In this document: positions 49,031 through 61,100 of the stretch, in pieces
How positions within the stretch are numbered: position 1 is the first letter of the stretch
Layout of the letters: the number at the start of each line of letters is the position of its first letter
From: Anseranas semipalmata
Lineage: Eukaryota > Chordata > Aves > Anseriformes > Anseranatidae
Direction of reading: 5' to 3'
NCBI GenBank assembly: GCA_013399115.1
Contig: VXAA01001497.1
Location: 772,994-836,993 of the forward strand
DNA length: 64,000 nucleotides
Position numbers and translations under genes: made by a program
The notes under the pieces: model-generated
The model's input: the letters and a program-made list of their open reading frames with translations, nothing else
The model's database searches: none
What the model was told of the DNA's origin: nothing

Positions 49031-52000
49031 GCACTACGATGATGGTTTATTATTTGCATTGAAATAGACCATAAAGAACCAATACTGCAGTCCCATAGCT
49101 TTTCTATGAAGCTGCAAGAGGACAGTGCAACCCTTTTATAGAGGAGCATATAGTTTTCTGAGTTTGAGTTGTCTGCCTAGTGTTTGTGCAGAGGTTATTA
49201 CTACTTGCTTCTTACAGTGCTTTTGAATAGTTACTAGAGAGGGAAAAAAAAGTATTGTCAAAGTGCACTGAAGGGATTAAAGAAATCCTTTTCTTATTTT
49301 GTAACATCTTCCAAGGAATGTCAGTATTACACATTCAATTTATGAATCAAGATACCTACTAACTAGCTTACCTGGAGGCATTATTTCACTCTGCTAAAAC
49401 TTGGAATGAGCAAGTTAAATTGCTCTGTTTCTGCTTCTGAGCTTTCATTAAGGAAAGAACCTGCAAAAGCGTGTGTGCGCATAGGCGAGGGGTTAATACA
49501 TATACTTTGTGTGCCCAGTATGTGTGTTCCTTTTGATAACAGCATTTTATCATTTTACAGTTTTGTGAGCATGACTCTCTAGGCAATACCTGCCCACCAA
49601 TGTATATAATTTAATTAATATGCTTATGGACGGATCCTCTGGCTTCACTTGGTAACCAGAGAAGAGGAAAAGTTGCCCTGTAACTATGAATATGCAATGG
49701 ACAGATGTAAAAAGCACGGTTTCATGTGGAAATTCCATCCAGTGTCTACCTCAGAAATGGAGCCAGCAGTAAGACCTCATTAGTTTTTACAAGTTATGCT
49801 AATTTTCAAACACAAGCTTTGACACTGACACGGAGTGACTTTAATACCTCTTGTCCTTAGAATATTTATGATGGCCTTTACGGTGGTTGAAGATTGTATT
49901 GGGTTTACATGGCAAGGTTTTGGTAGCCCTGTACTGGAAACTGGTAGCTCCCCTGGGAGCACAGATCATCACCAGACTACACTTAATGTGCAATGAGCAA
50001 ACAGAGAGCATTCCCAATTAGGGTTCCCTCTATATGTGTGTTGCTTCCAAAGGGACAATCTTGCAAAACTGAGAAGAAAAACAAAGATTGTGAGGCAACA
50101 TATTTACACAAAAATGTGAATTGAAATTAGATCCTTCAAATGAATTTATTGTAAGATCAGAAAGCTTCATTCTATCTTCAAGAAAAAGGACAGTTTTGGT
50201 AGGGAAAACTAGTCTTGGTTCAATAAGGAAGTGAATACAAGTATTTGACATAATATATGAAAATGATGAGGGAACCATACATAACAATCAATAAAAATAA
50301 ATTGCTATGGAAATTGATAACAGCAAGCTAGAAATACGAGGGAAAATCCACGGCAGGTATTTTCTATGTATACCTGCAGTAAAAAAAAAAGTCATAGGGA
50401 TGGCACTGACTCTTGTAAATCACAGTACAGGACAAGTAAAACCTGGCTTCATATGGATTTGTATCCTTGTATTCCAGCTCTCACTCTCCCAGATAAGCTT
50501 CTGCTGTCCTGCCTGGCAGGGAACAGCATGCCACGTGGCTATGCCAAAGCCTCATGTGTTCATGTTGCCTGGCGCCTGTCAAGCATGTGGTGATCTAAGG
50601 ACTGAAATGTAACAGCTTTTCCTTCAGTGGGGTAACTAGGTGAGGTTCCTCTCCTCTATCCAGCCCCTGATTCTTGTGAAACTTTCCTCATATGATTAAA
50701 CTGGCAAACTAGTTCAGGAATTAGTTACGGATGGAAGGAAGAAACGCCTTGTTTCTCTGCAGAGCCCTCATTCCATTAAAACTGAAACTAAAAATTCAAG
50801 TATGCTGAAGGCAGGAGAAGAGGGGTGAGGTACTGCTTTTGTCCACCTTAAATTGTAGCAACTCTGAAATTTTAGGCTGCCTAACATGTGGGCCTCAGAG
50901 CAGAAGTATATGTGTAACTTGGAACACTTAAAATGTTCATGTAACACATGTTGTGGGGTGTATTATTGTAAATGGAAACACGATTGTTTTACATTGATAT
51001 ATTGCACCAAAGTGAAACAGTGGACTTTGTAGATCATATGACAATGTTCTTGTTTTTCTTCTGGTTTTGGCATCTAGAAAAAATACAAGGTTTGCAAACA
51101 AAATGTAGAGAGTTACAGTATTGGTGATGGTGTGAACATCTTAATATCAAGACAAGTCCTGTAGAAGGGGACTATATCTGGAAATGAGACACAGGACTAT
51201 ATGCCTCCAAAGACATGAATACAGAGTCGGGGATAAACATATTCTGAGAATGTTATAGAAATATTCCTCAGCGCCTTGGAGCCAGGGCTATGTTCTTAAA
51301 CTGGGCAAAATCTCTTAATATATAAAGTAGGGAGCATATTAGCATGGTATTTTATGTCAGGCTTACTTTTTAATTTTCTGCATGGCTTTTATTCAGTATC
51401 TCTTTATAAGTGAAAATCTTTACAGTTCTATTTGGGCTGAAGTTTGTTCTTGTCAGTTTCCTGTTTCACTGATGTTAAAATAGTATCATTTCAAATAAGT
51501 CTATCTTACCAGAAGTCTGATGCAAATCCATCATAACATGCAGAGTTTTATTTTAGGATTGGATTGGGGGGTCATTTAACTCTTTGCAGATTGAAGTGTA
51601 CAGAGCTGCAAGTAGAAAATCCGTTGTCAAATGATATTACGTCAGGAAAAAACTTTGTGTGAGAAAAATGAACAAAATTACTTCCTTTGGCTATGACACT
51701 TTTGTGTGTGTATGGTTATATCTTATCCTGCAAAGCAAAGCTTTTTATGCCTGCAGTTCTCTCCTCTCTATACGTGCCACCCAGCCCATACCAGTCCTTC
51801 AGGCTTTTGGCCAGCCATTGTCCTGTACATTGACCACATGGCATCTGTGGCTAGTAGTGCCAGTTCAGCACGATGGAGGAGTATCAATCATGCACCAAAC
51901 CTGAGGTGTGAGAAAGCGATTTCCACCATCTATTTGCAGCAACCAAAGTACCATCTGGGGGAAATAAGGAAAACTTGATCCGGACATTAGGGAAAAAGTA

Positions 52001-52059
52001 TATCCATGAGCTACCTAAGGTTATCCCTGTTTTAAACAGTGTGCCCCAAGAGGAGAGGA
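49031..52059. other. No gene seen; upstream or intronic flank of the CpG island
   Basis: No exon or repeat is recognised. On the plus strand several parts are T- and G-rich. Counting 51241-51480 gives A 63, T 96, G 45, C 36. A similar skew occurs on the other side of the CpG island, so it does not fix the direction of transcription. Confidence 0.55.
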
Positions 52060-52304
52060 TTTGAGAAGAGGGGCGCGTTACTGAGTACCCAAACCCGGTG
52101 CCCTTGTGCTCCACGAAAGCCCGCTTTGGACTGGCTCCGCTTCGCTCCCGGGGACTCCACACCGGGAACCAGGCACCCTTTGAGCGCCACTCGCCGTGCT
52201 CTGGGCGAACACCTGCCCCAGGCACCCAGGCCGCAGCCAGGCCCGGCAGCGGCCGGCCCGAGCACTGCGGGGCACGGCGACCGGCCGCCTCCCGCGGGGC
52301 TCGG

Positions 52305-52521
52305 NNNNNNNNNNNNNNNNNNNNNNNNNNNNNNNNNNNNNNNNNNNNNNNNNNNNNNNNNNNNNNNNNNNNNNNNNNNNNNNNNNNNNNNNNNNNNNNN
52401 NNNNNNNNNNNNNNNNNNNNNNNNNNNNNNNNNNNNNNNNNNNNNNNNNNNNNNNNNNNNNNNNNNNNNNNNNNNNNNNNNNNNNNNNNNNNNNNNNNNN
52501 NNNNNNNNNNNNNNNNNNNNN
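52305..52521. other. Assembly gap (217 N)
   Basis: A run of 217 unknown bases in the middle of the CpG island. Very GC-rich DNA is often lost in short-read sequencing. The true length may differ from the number of Ns. Confidence 0.99.
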
Positions 52522-52523
52522 GA

Positions 52524-52545
52524 GGGGCCGGGGCCGGGGGGCGGG
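52524..52545 (+). promoter_or_regulatory. G-quadruplex motif at gap edge
   Basis: G-runs at 52524-52527, 52530-52533, 52536-52541 and 52543-52545 are separated by only one or two bases, which meets the usual pattern for a four-tract G-quadruplex. A fifth run follows at 52549-52552. The motif abuts the gap and may have caused the sequencing drop-out. Confidence 0.75.
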
Positions 52546-52705
52546 TGAGGGGCCGGGCAGGTGCCGCGTCGCTGCCTCCTGGCACCGCCCGGGCTTGGCG
52601 GGGTGGCCCCGGGGACGTGCGGGGCGCAGTGAGGGGCTGAGCCCGGCTGGAGGTCTGCACGGAGCTGCTGCAGGAGCGGTGACAAGGGGCGGGGAGAGAG
52701 GTTTA

Positions 52706-52732
52706 AAAATAAATAAATAGAGAGAGAGAGAG
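52706..52732. repeat. (AAAT)n-(AG)7 compound microsatellite
   Basis: A short AAAT repeat passes directly into seven AG units at the edge of the CpG island. Confidence 0.9.
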
Positions 52733-52825
52733 AATGCAGCTTGAAGTGGCAAAACAGTTCTTGTCTCGTAGAGGTTTATGGTTAAACGGGTGTTTGTAAA
52801 TTACTCTTGCAGGTTAGAAACCCCT

Positions 52826-52838
52826 CCCCCCCCCCCCC
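52826..52838. repeat. Poly-C run (13)
   Basis: Thirteen consecutive C residues preceded by 'cccct'. Its length is likely to be variable or sequencing-error-prone. Confidence 0.9.
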
Positions 52839-54629
52839 ATTAAGCATTGCTTACACATATTACTTCAAATCCAACCCAGGAACTGGATGACAGTGGAGCA
52901 GTGTGGATGACAAGCATGCTGCTTGTACTTATTCCTTGGCCCCCTTTTACTTAGCCATGTGGCTGTGTCCCTCCTTGCTGAAGGTCTTCACACATTGATG
53001 TGGATGTTATAAAATGGCTTTTGAAGTTCTAGGTCTCTGCTGCCTTGCTGAAATAAGGTGATGGGAAGGGGGCTCATGTACAGGTTACAGCAGTAGTAAT
53101 GAGTAAAGGGGCTTCCTCCAAGTGACATACAAGAAATTAGCAGGGCTTTCGGGCATTTAGCTACCTAAGCATTTTAAGTGACCAGCCAGAACGTGAAGGA
53201 GATAAGGCAGAAATTTTGGATCTCTGATGGCTTCAGGTCAGCTTTATGGGTAAATACTGACTGTACAAATGCTGCTTCAAAAAGGAACCTTCATGGTGTT
53301 GATCTCTGCTGGGTGCCTCCTTACTGAACAAAGGTGTTGCCATTTAATCCCTTCTGGTGAAGAGCATTCTTAACCAGATACTCTAGGTAAAAGAGAGTAA
53401 ACTCCTATTTTTAGGTAGTTAACAGTAGTGTGTTGCTCTACCTGCTCATTTGGGGCATGCCTCAAAGATCTTTCCATCATTAAAGACGTATAAAAATCCC
53501 AATTTTGCTGTTCACTTTTTATGTGTTCAGAATTTTGGGGGTCCCTGTCTAGATATCCATGAATTAAGCCTGATGGTCTGCGTTGGAAGTGTCAACCTGC
53601 TGTGAGCAGCACGTTGTAATAAAAATTAGTGCATGTCAATGTATTCACTTCGTCCTGATTGCTGGTATTTGGTGATGTTCACTAAGGACATCTTGTGCAA
53701 ATTGTGCTCTCTGGGGAAGGCAGAAACCTTTTCTGTGTCATTAAGCTTTAACTTTGTGGTGGTAATGCTTCTGTTGTAGCTCTAGTTGCACAAGAGTCTC
53801 TTGAGAAGATGGTACAATATATGTGTGTAGGGACACCAGCTGCTGGACGTACTATAAAACCAGGATTTTTTTCCAAAGATGGTCTATTTGTGATCTTACC
53901 AAAGTCTGTGGGAGTTTCACTTCTGGCTCCATCAGAAGGCTCATACTGAGTGAGCTGGGGATTTCCCTTTCTGATTCTGTGAAGGGATGAAAGGAACGGC
54001 TGTACTTCCTTGTATCAGCAGGGCTATTTCTATTTTGATATAGAAGCCTTAAATTTTACCTTTTAAGCCAAGGTTTATCTTCACGTTTGTAATTCAAGGG
54101 CTGTTAGCTGAGGGCTTGAGCAGCCCCTTCTAAAAATATACGTGGAGTCTGAAACTGATCCCTGTTTCACAGGCAGCAGTGTATGTGCAATACGTGACCT
54201 TGACTTTAATCTTGTGAACAGCATACCCTTATCTGCAATGTAGGATTGTAAATTATGCTTTAGAAATGGATAAAGAAATCAGCAGGAGTTTATAGGTTCT
54301 GTTGTTAAGTAATGGGAATGAATATGCTTCTGTGATTTTTATCTTAGCAAAGAAAATATCAGCTTCAGTTTGTATCATGTTTTTAAAAAAGAAAAAGCTG
54401 ACGTGATACGTGATGCAGCATTTAGTCCCAAGATAGCTTTCCAGTTTTAGTTGTGTGCCAGCATTCTCCTTGAAGATAACCGTGTCCATTTCAGTGGGAG
54501 CTTTCCAAGAGCGATAAGCAATGGATTACGTATGCACACATCCCAAATAAAAACCAAGGCATATTAGTGATCATGTATTCTTTAAGGGCTACTGACTGCC
54601 TGAAGGTAGCCTTTATTTGAGCTAAAATA

Positions 54630-54677
54630 CACTGTCACATTTAACATCAAATGCACTGTGACATTGAATGTCAAATG
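54630..54677. repeat. Imperfect 24-bp tandem duplication
   Basis: Unit 1 (54630-54653) starts 'cactgtcacattt' and ends 'catcaaatg'. Unit 2 (54654-54677) starts 'cactgtgacatt' and ends 'gtcaaatg'. The two align end to end with a handful of substitutions, so it is an old local duplication. Confidence 0.8.
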
Positions 54678-54838
54678 TCAAAAATTAATGCCCTGCTAAT
54701 TTTATGTTTTATCTTAGTAGTGTATGTGTGATTATATACAACTAACAATAACAATGTAGCTTGCTTGGTTTAAAAGTGCAAACTAAGCTTTGACTAACAA
54801 AATTGGCCTTTAGTTCTTTGAAACTCAGATGAACTGAA

Positions 54839-54874
54839 CTGTTCATGAGAGTCCTGTTCATGAGACTCATGAAC
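54839..54874. repeat. 15-bp tandem duplication ending in a 9+1+9 palindrome
   Basis: 'gttcatgaga' recurs at 54841-54850 and 54856-54865 in 15-bp units. The second copy also forms the palindrome 'gttcatgag-a-ctcatgaac' (54856-54874). Confidence 0.88.
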
Positions 54875-57800
54875 TGGTCTCCTATGCAAGAGCTTATTTT
54901 GTTGTTCAGTTCAGATATAGTTGGGTACTTGACCTTACACAAAAATAATACTTTTTACTCATAGTACTGGTAATTATTTGCACTGATACTTTTCCTTTAA
55001 GTAGATAATAGGCTTAGCAGGTTTTCTCTGTGCATTTCAGTTCTCAGTGGATCTGTTAGTAAAGGTCAACTCTGTCCTCTGAGAATAGAAAAGCGTATTT
55101 GTTTTGTCACATTTGGGATAATCTGGAGTTTTGCCTAAATTTAAGAAGTAGGAGATGCATTCTGGTGTGTCAGTTCAGAGTAATTTCGTTGATAGCTAGC
55201 TGCTGCTTACATTTTATGAAACCTGTGAAGATGAGTGTACTGTGAGCCTGACGAGTTGTGCTCAGCTGTTGAGTTGATTGTGAATGTAGGTGTGACCTCC
55301 CTTTCTCCACTGGTATGGCAATGTGGTTGCCTTGTCAAACCAGTAATTCTACCAGCTTTAGGTCTGACTTTTGGTTTTGTTTTTTTGTTTTTATATACAT
55401 AATTCTTAGAAAACAATGTTTGTAGCCTGATTTTTTTTTTTTTTGAAAGAAAAGACCAGATCTGGCAGCTATCCTCCACTTCTACTTGCATTTGTTAGTT
55501 TTTGCTCATTTGCTGATTACTAATAATTTCTACCTGTGAATGAATTAGTTTTTTCCAATCTTTTTTTTTTGCTTGTTGAAGACTGATTGTGTGTGTTCAG
55601 CAAAAACTTTTTATTATTAACTTTTTTGAGCACAAGCTAGCAATATTCAAGTCTCATCATGTCATTTTAAAAACTAGTTTGATAAGGCGTAAGTTTAGTT
55701 TGAGTCATTGTTTTCCAAGTTCTATACTGAACCATAAGCAAGGCATGTGGCATTTTATGATCACACGCAACACTTAATTGTGGGTTCCTTGAAGCCCAGC
55801 CGGCAATTGCTGGCCAGAATTAAGCGAGGAAGCTGCAGTCCTGCATAAGACAGCATCTCCTGGAAAGGCAAAATGTTTTCAGCCATGTACTGAGATTGGC
55901 CTGTGTTAATGTTAAAGCAGTGCTTACCTCTCCTGCCCAAAGGGAACAAAAACAATGTGTAGGGGAAGGATGAGGCTGCTTTTGTTGTCTCATTGAGATA
56001 TTCTGGGTAGATAAAATTGCTGCTAATAGTGCTGGAGAATAAGTCTGTCTGAGTTGCCTCATCTCTAGTTCATCTTGAACAGAGAAGAAATCTTTTAAAC
56101 CTCTGCTTTTGGTGTCTAAATGAAAAAGTAGAAGGTGAAAAACCCCACAAACTTCCAAATAAAAATTTCCACTAAGCCTTTTTCACTATCCCCTTGCTAC
56201 CCACACTTGGGATGCTCTAAAAGTGTTGTTTATGAACGTTTCAATCCCCTTTGTAAACAGAATAACTGAAAACCTGTATTCTGTGAAATATGCCAATGCA
56301 CTGCTGTTCAGCTGTGTGAAGTTGATTATACTTGTTTGCCTTATGGCTTGGAGTCCTTTATGTCCGTGGGTGTTTTTGCCTAGTGCTATCCTCATAACAA
56401 AGAAGAGACTCCCTGCGCAAAGGACAGGGCAGCAGAGGCCGCGCGTTGATTCCTCTTGCATCTGGCCGACTTTTCCCATTCCTTGCTGGAGTATGGGATG
56501 ACCCATAGGTCAAGTTTAGGATTCAGAAAATGACACTGTGTATATTTTAGGCATCTAGAGTGACTCTGCCAAGACATAAAAAAAACTCTGCAGATATTCA
56601 GGACTAGCTAGATAGGGAGAGTGGAAGCAACCTGTGAGACCTATTACTGAAAAGCTGGGAGCTCCTCATCCCACCCTGTACAGGGCTGGTTTCTGCTCTC
56701 CTCGGTGGCTGTGAGATCTCCGGTTGTTCACCTCCTACTGTCCTCAACAGGATGTCTCTCTAGCCCCTGCGTCACAGGGTAATTTGATTTTGTGAAACAC
56801 ATTTTTTTATTTGCGGGGAAAAGAAAGCAAGAGAAATTATTTATTGAGGGAGGCTGCTGGTGGACGGTTCGAAACACTAGAAGACTGAGGGAAGGTGGAT
56901 TTAATGGGTGGAGAAGGCATTGTAAGTAGAAGCTGTGATATGGGTAGTGTAACTGCACCGCTACATGATGATTGCATTGTAAAAAACAATATAGCTGGTC
57001 ATGTAAAGTCCTAATGCTTCCCTTTGATTTCAAGTCAGCGGTAGTTATCTAAATATGCTGTTATCTAAAGAATTGATATCACCATACATGGAACATAAAG
57101 TGGATTTAGTTGACCAGAAGTTTTCCTCTTTCTCTGGCTGTCTACACGAGGTGCTGTTGAGGAGTTACTTACCTTGCATATCAGGGTCCAAGAGGCTGTC
57201 AGTGGTCTGCTCTGTGAAGAACTGATCTTTCAGTTGATCGCACAGTGTTGGGTGATCTTTTGCTCTTTGTGATGGACACAGCTCTTAGTGAAGAGCGTCA
57301 GTGATACTGTCACTCAATATTTTAGTATTGAATAGATTTTGAGTTGCTTAAGAGGGGAAAAATTCCTACAAAGATTCAGGTAATGTCTTTTCTTTCTTGA
57401 GTTGTATTACTCAGAGTAATAGGTATAATTCAGTTTTAACTTCAGATTTGGTGTTTTAATACCCATAAAGATGTTCACTGCGCCATTACACTGGGTCCAT
57501 AATTGCCTATGCCACATAGCACAATGCATTTAAAACTCTAAGCCTGCTCTGGAATAGAGAAATCTTGAGGAAAAAGCGAGGTACCAAACCCTAGAAACCT
57601 GGTGTAGTTGACATGAACTCGGAATACCGAAGTTCATTTTAGAAACACATAGTTGGTCAGTTGGGACTAGATTCTTTACAACAGGAAGTAAATTTATATG
57701 GACATTAGATATTTAAAATTACATGTAAAGATTAAAAAAAATGATTTGGAAAGATACTTTATGGAAGTCCATGGATGCTGCAGGGTATTAGACAGCAATT

Positions 57801-58128
57801 TAAGAAACTTGCATTTCTAATTAAAAGATATGTTATCTCTAAAATTAATGTCTGTACAAGATATATATTAGCGTATGGAAGTATTAAAACAGGCAGATGT
57901 TTTATTTAGTAAAGCACAAGATGCTTTCATGTCTCTTATTGGAAAAAATGGAAATGGAGCAAAATCTTGTTCCTACAAAACCTCGCGTCAGTGTTGCATT
58001 CTTCATTCCATTACCTCTGTGTCCTCTCCTGTTTGCCCTTCTCCACTGTTATGATGTTGCTTTATGTGAGATGTGTATTGATTTCTTCCTAGCATATTTC
58101 TATATATTTCCATACTATGGTTTATGTG

Positions 58129-58166
58129 TTTTTTTTCTTTTTTTTTCTTCTTTTTTTTTTTTTTTT
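58129..58166. repeat. Poly-T/pyrimidine tract
   Basis: About 38 bp of T with three C interruptions, followed by 'aataaaatga'. On the minus strand this is an A-rich tract. It could be the tail of an old retroposed copy or a plain homopolymer, and no parent sequence is recognisable next to it. Confidence 0.8.
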
Positions 58167-61100
58167 AATAAAATGAGATTAAAGATTATTAATTGAAGAG
58201 TGTTTGTAAATTTTCAGACAGATATGATCTGCTCCTGGCCTCCCTGCACTTGTACTGGAATTTCCTCTGTAAGATCAGAACCTGGCATGTGAAGCTCTTG
58301 AAATTTCCATTGTATGTTATTGTAGCAATCCTCATGTCTGAGCTGCTCTCCAGAATTCAAGGGTACTCCCAGTCTGAGGACAAAAAGACAAATGGAGAGG
58401 TGAGCGGTCAGTTTTTGTTGATCAGCTTGATTCATTGCATACTTTGTAGCAGAGAGATGCTGCAGAAGCATCACTTGGATGTGAAAAGACTCACTGAGTT
58501 CAGGAAGACCATACTGCAAAGAGTGCTGCATAGTAAAAAAACACTGATCTGAGAGGTTGATAAATGGCTAGACAACACAATATATTTGCAGAACGGAAGG
58601 CTATTGGGTTGCTTGACATGGAGATGATATTTAGGAAGTAGGATGCTGAGCTCTCAAATGTCTTGGGTTTTTATAATAGGCTGTCTTGGCCCAAGGCATG
58701 AGAATATTCAGTGCAGATGCTCTCCTTTATCTGACACTAAAATATTTGTAAGGTGTTTTTTGTTTGTTCGTTTTTTAATATCTTACTGAACTTAGAAACT
58801 TAACACTGGAACTGGGAAAAAAAATCTTCATATGAATATGTCAGCTTGGGCTTGATATAATTTTTTTTCTTTTCCTAAGTTAATAGTCCTGATAGTATTA
58901 CCCTGTCTGCATACTGATCTGTACACAAACAATTTGGATGCAGTCACAGACTGGTTCCTGTCACATTTTTTAGGAGAAGGAGATGTGGCTTGTGGAGGTA
59001 TTATGGAAAAGGTAGTGTCAAGAACTGAAAGTGTGGGAAAGGGATGTCAGAGTTACAGAGAAATAGGCATATAGTAGAGCAGGGAGGCACAAAGACAGGC
59101 TGCAAAGCAGTATAAAGTCAGACTTCATTAGTTTCGTTGCTAATGAGGCAAGTCATTACATTCCTGGAAGTATTCTTGGCAGCCCAGATAGATCCCTTTG
59201 CCCCTTCACCTTCGTCCTGCCATGTAGGAATGATGCGCTGTGATGTGACCCTGGGCAGGCAGATGTTGTAAGACAAGCATGCAGGAAAGTGTTAAGTTGC
59301 TTTTTTTTCCCTGGTATGTGAAATACAGATATAAAATTGGAAGACAGGTCTCTGGGAGAGAAATCTTTCTCTCCCTGCTATTTTATTTCCCTCCCTTGCT
59401 TTCAAGATTTTCTGACTCACTTCTCTTTTCTTGTAGTAGCCAGGGGAATATGCCTTTTACAAGAGAAGTAAAAAGATGTGCTTTCTATGCTCATTCAGGT
59501 TAGTCCCTGGAGCAACAGGATCTAAAATGCTTTTAAAAAAGGGAGCGAGGAACATGACTGGGCAGTATTTTTGTCAGTTGTGGTCTTTAAGGAGAGAGAG
59601 ATACAAGGGTGTGATCTTTTGCTGACATGGTTAACTGGGGAAGGACAGTTACACAACTAAACGTACTTCTGGCAATATGTACAGTAATGTCCTTATTTAA
59701 AATTTGGAAAGCTGACAGGAAGCTCATTTGAACAAGTATTCATTAATTAAATTAACGTTGTGTGAATTCATTTTATTTATGCACAATTAAACACCAAATA
59801 TCGCTGTTTGTACCCCTTTTCAAACTTATTAACAGGTCAGGTAAAGTTACACAGCCATCGCAAAGTTTGTCCTGTAATTTCTTCCAAGAAATTGAGGCCC
59901 AGGGTTGTCCACTTTTTTATGGCCATGCCGCACAGTGCATTGAAGTTGCCGTAATTTGGTAAGTTGGAACTGATGGTATCAGTGATGGGTAGAAATGCAT
60001 GCTGCCTTTCTTCTTTTAAAGAAGGATTTTCTATTACCATTGAGTAAAATGTACTGATGTTCTATGCTAATTTGTGTATCTGCCTATAATTTCTTTTAAT
60101 GTAAACATTAGAGTTGTCACAAAACAAGATGTTAGTCAGCCGCTCTCTGGCAGTGAGCAACATTTTTGAATCCTGTTGTCAGCTTTGATCCATCACATGC
60201 TAGGAAAATACTCATTGGTTTTACTTACAGATTTAATCGATTTAGGATCATGTAAGCTCAATTTGTGGAGTGGGAGCCTTTTCTTAATACCCTGTCTGAT
60301 CTCAGTTGTGATGGACAACGTGCTTTGATAATGCATGTTGCCTTCAGATGAGACTGGATAAAAGCAGATAAATAAAAGTGGCTAACTAGCAAGAACAACT
60401 GACTCAATGGGCTGAATAGAGCAAAATTAAAGACTGCATGAAAAAGGAGCCTTTGCAGCCACAGACATGTCCCCCCCAAACTGGCTATTACATACCGTTG
60501 GACAAATAGATATTCAGACAAAACTGTACATAGATTATTGCACTCTGTTGTTACTTGATCATAGAGTTCATGTTCCCAAACAAATCAAACATTTGATTAA
60601 CAAATAACAGCTTTTAAATGCTTTCCTTTGAGCATGCAAAAGTTCTGGAGGTAATGGATCGTGGCCTGAAGGCGGGCATGACGTGCAGCAATATGATTCT
60701 AGTCCTCTCTGTACCACCATGTCAGAGATGTTTAGCAACAAGTACAACGCTGCAGGGAGAGCCTGGTAATACAAATGCAGGATGACTAAAAAGGATGTAG
60801 TTTAATGCTGGTGCAAGTGAAGAAAACCATGCACCATTTAAATTCATTAGAAGTGAATTGGGAAGCTCGCATTATGTAAGGAATTAAAAACTACATAATG
60901 TATGTTTTGTGAGCATGAAATTCTATGCATGAGACCTTAAACATGCAAAAATACCCTCTAAGGAATTGCCACAGAGGTGTATTTTGAAGATGAAATAAGG
61001 AATCAAAAGGGCATTGTATCTGCAGTGCACCACAGCTGACTTTCCTTGCGTCCTGCATGAGTGCAGTCCCCATGAATGGGGCCTCACAAACTCTCTTCCA

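Larger units (their letters stand above)
52060..52700. promoter_or_regulatory. CpG island; probable promoter and first exon of an unidentified gene
   Basis: GC content and CpG density jump abruptly near 52060 and fall again near 52700. I count about 26 CpGs in 52070-52304 and about 18 in 52522-52700, against very few in the surrounding kilobases. A GC box 'ggggcgggg' lies at 52686-52694 and another G-rich box at about 52535-52545. There is no TATA box at a convincing place, as is usual for CpG-island promoters. A weak plus-strand donor ('gcg|gtgacaag', GT at 52679-52680) could end a first exon. Open frames on both strands are a by-product of high GC and unknown bases, not evidence of protein. 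Direction and gene identity are not resolved. Confidence 0.65.

Noticed and set aside
51884..52752. Long open frames on both strands across the CpG island (up to about 258 codons)
   Set aside because: They cross 217 unknown bases and consist of GC-driven P/A/R/G-rich sequence in several overlapping frames. Open length here is an artefact of composition and Ns.
51241..53940. T over A and G over C skew as evidence that the CpG-island gene runs on the plus strand
   Set aside because: Hand counts show the same direction of skew on both sides of the island (51241-51480: A63 T96 G45 C36; 53701-53940: A58 T80 G59 C43). The skew therefore does not point to one side of the promoter.
58129..58175. Poly-T tract plus 'aataaa' as a polyadenylation site of a plus-strand gene
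   Set aside because: The AATAAA-like word lies inside AT-rich DNA with no upstream exon. Such words are frequent by chance.
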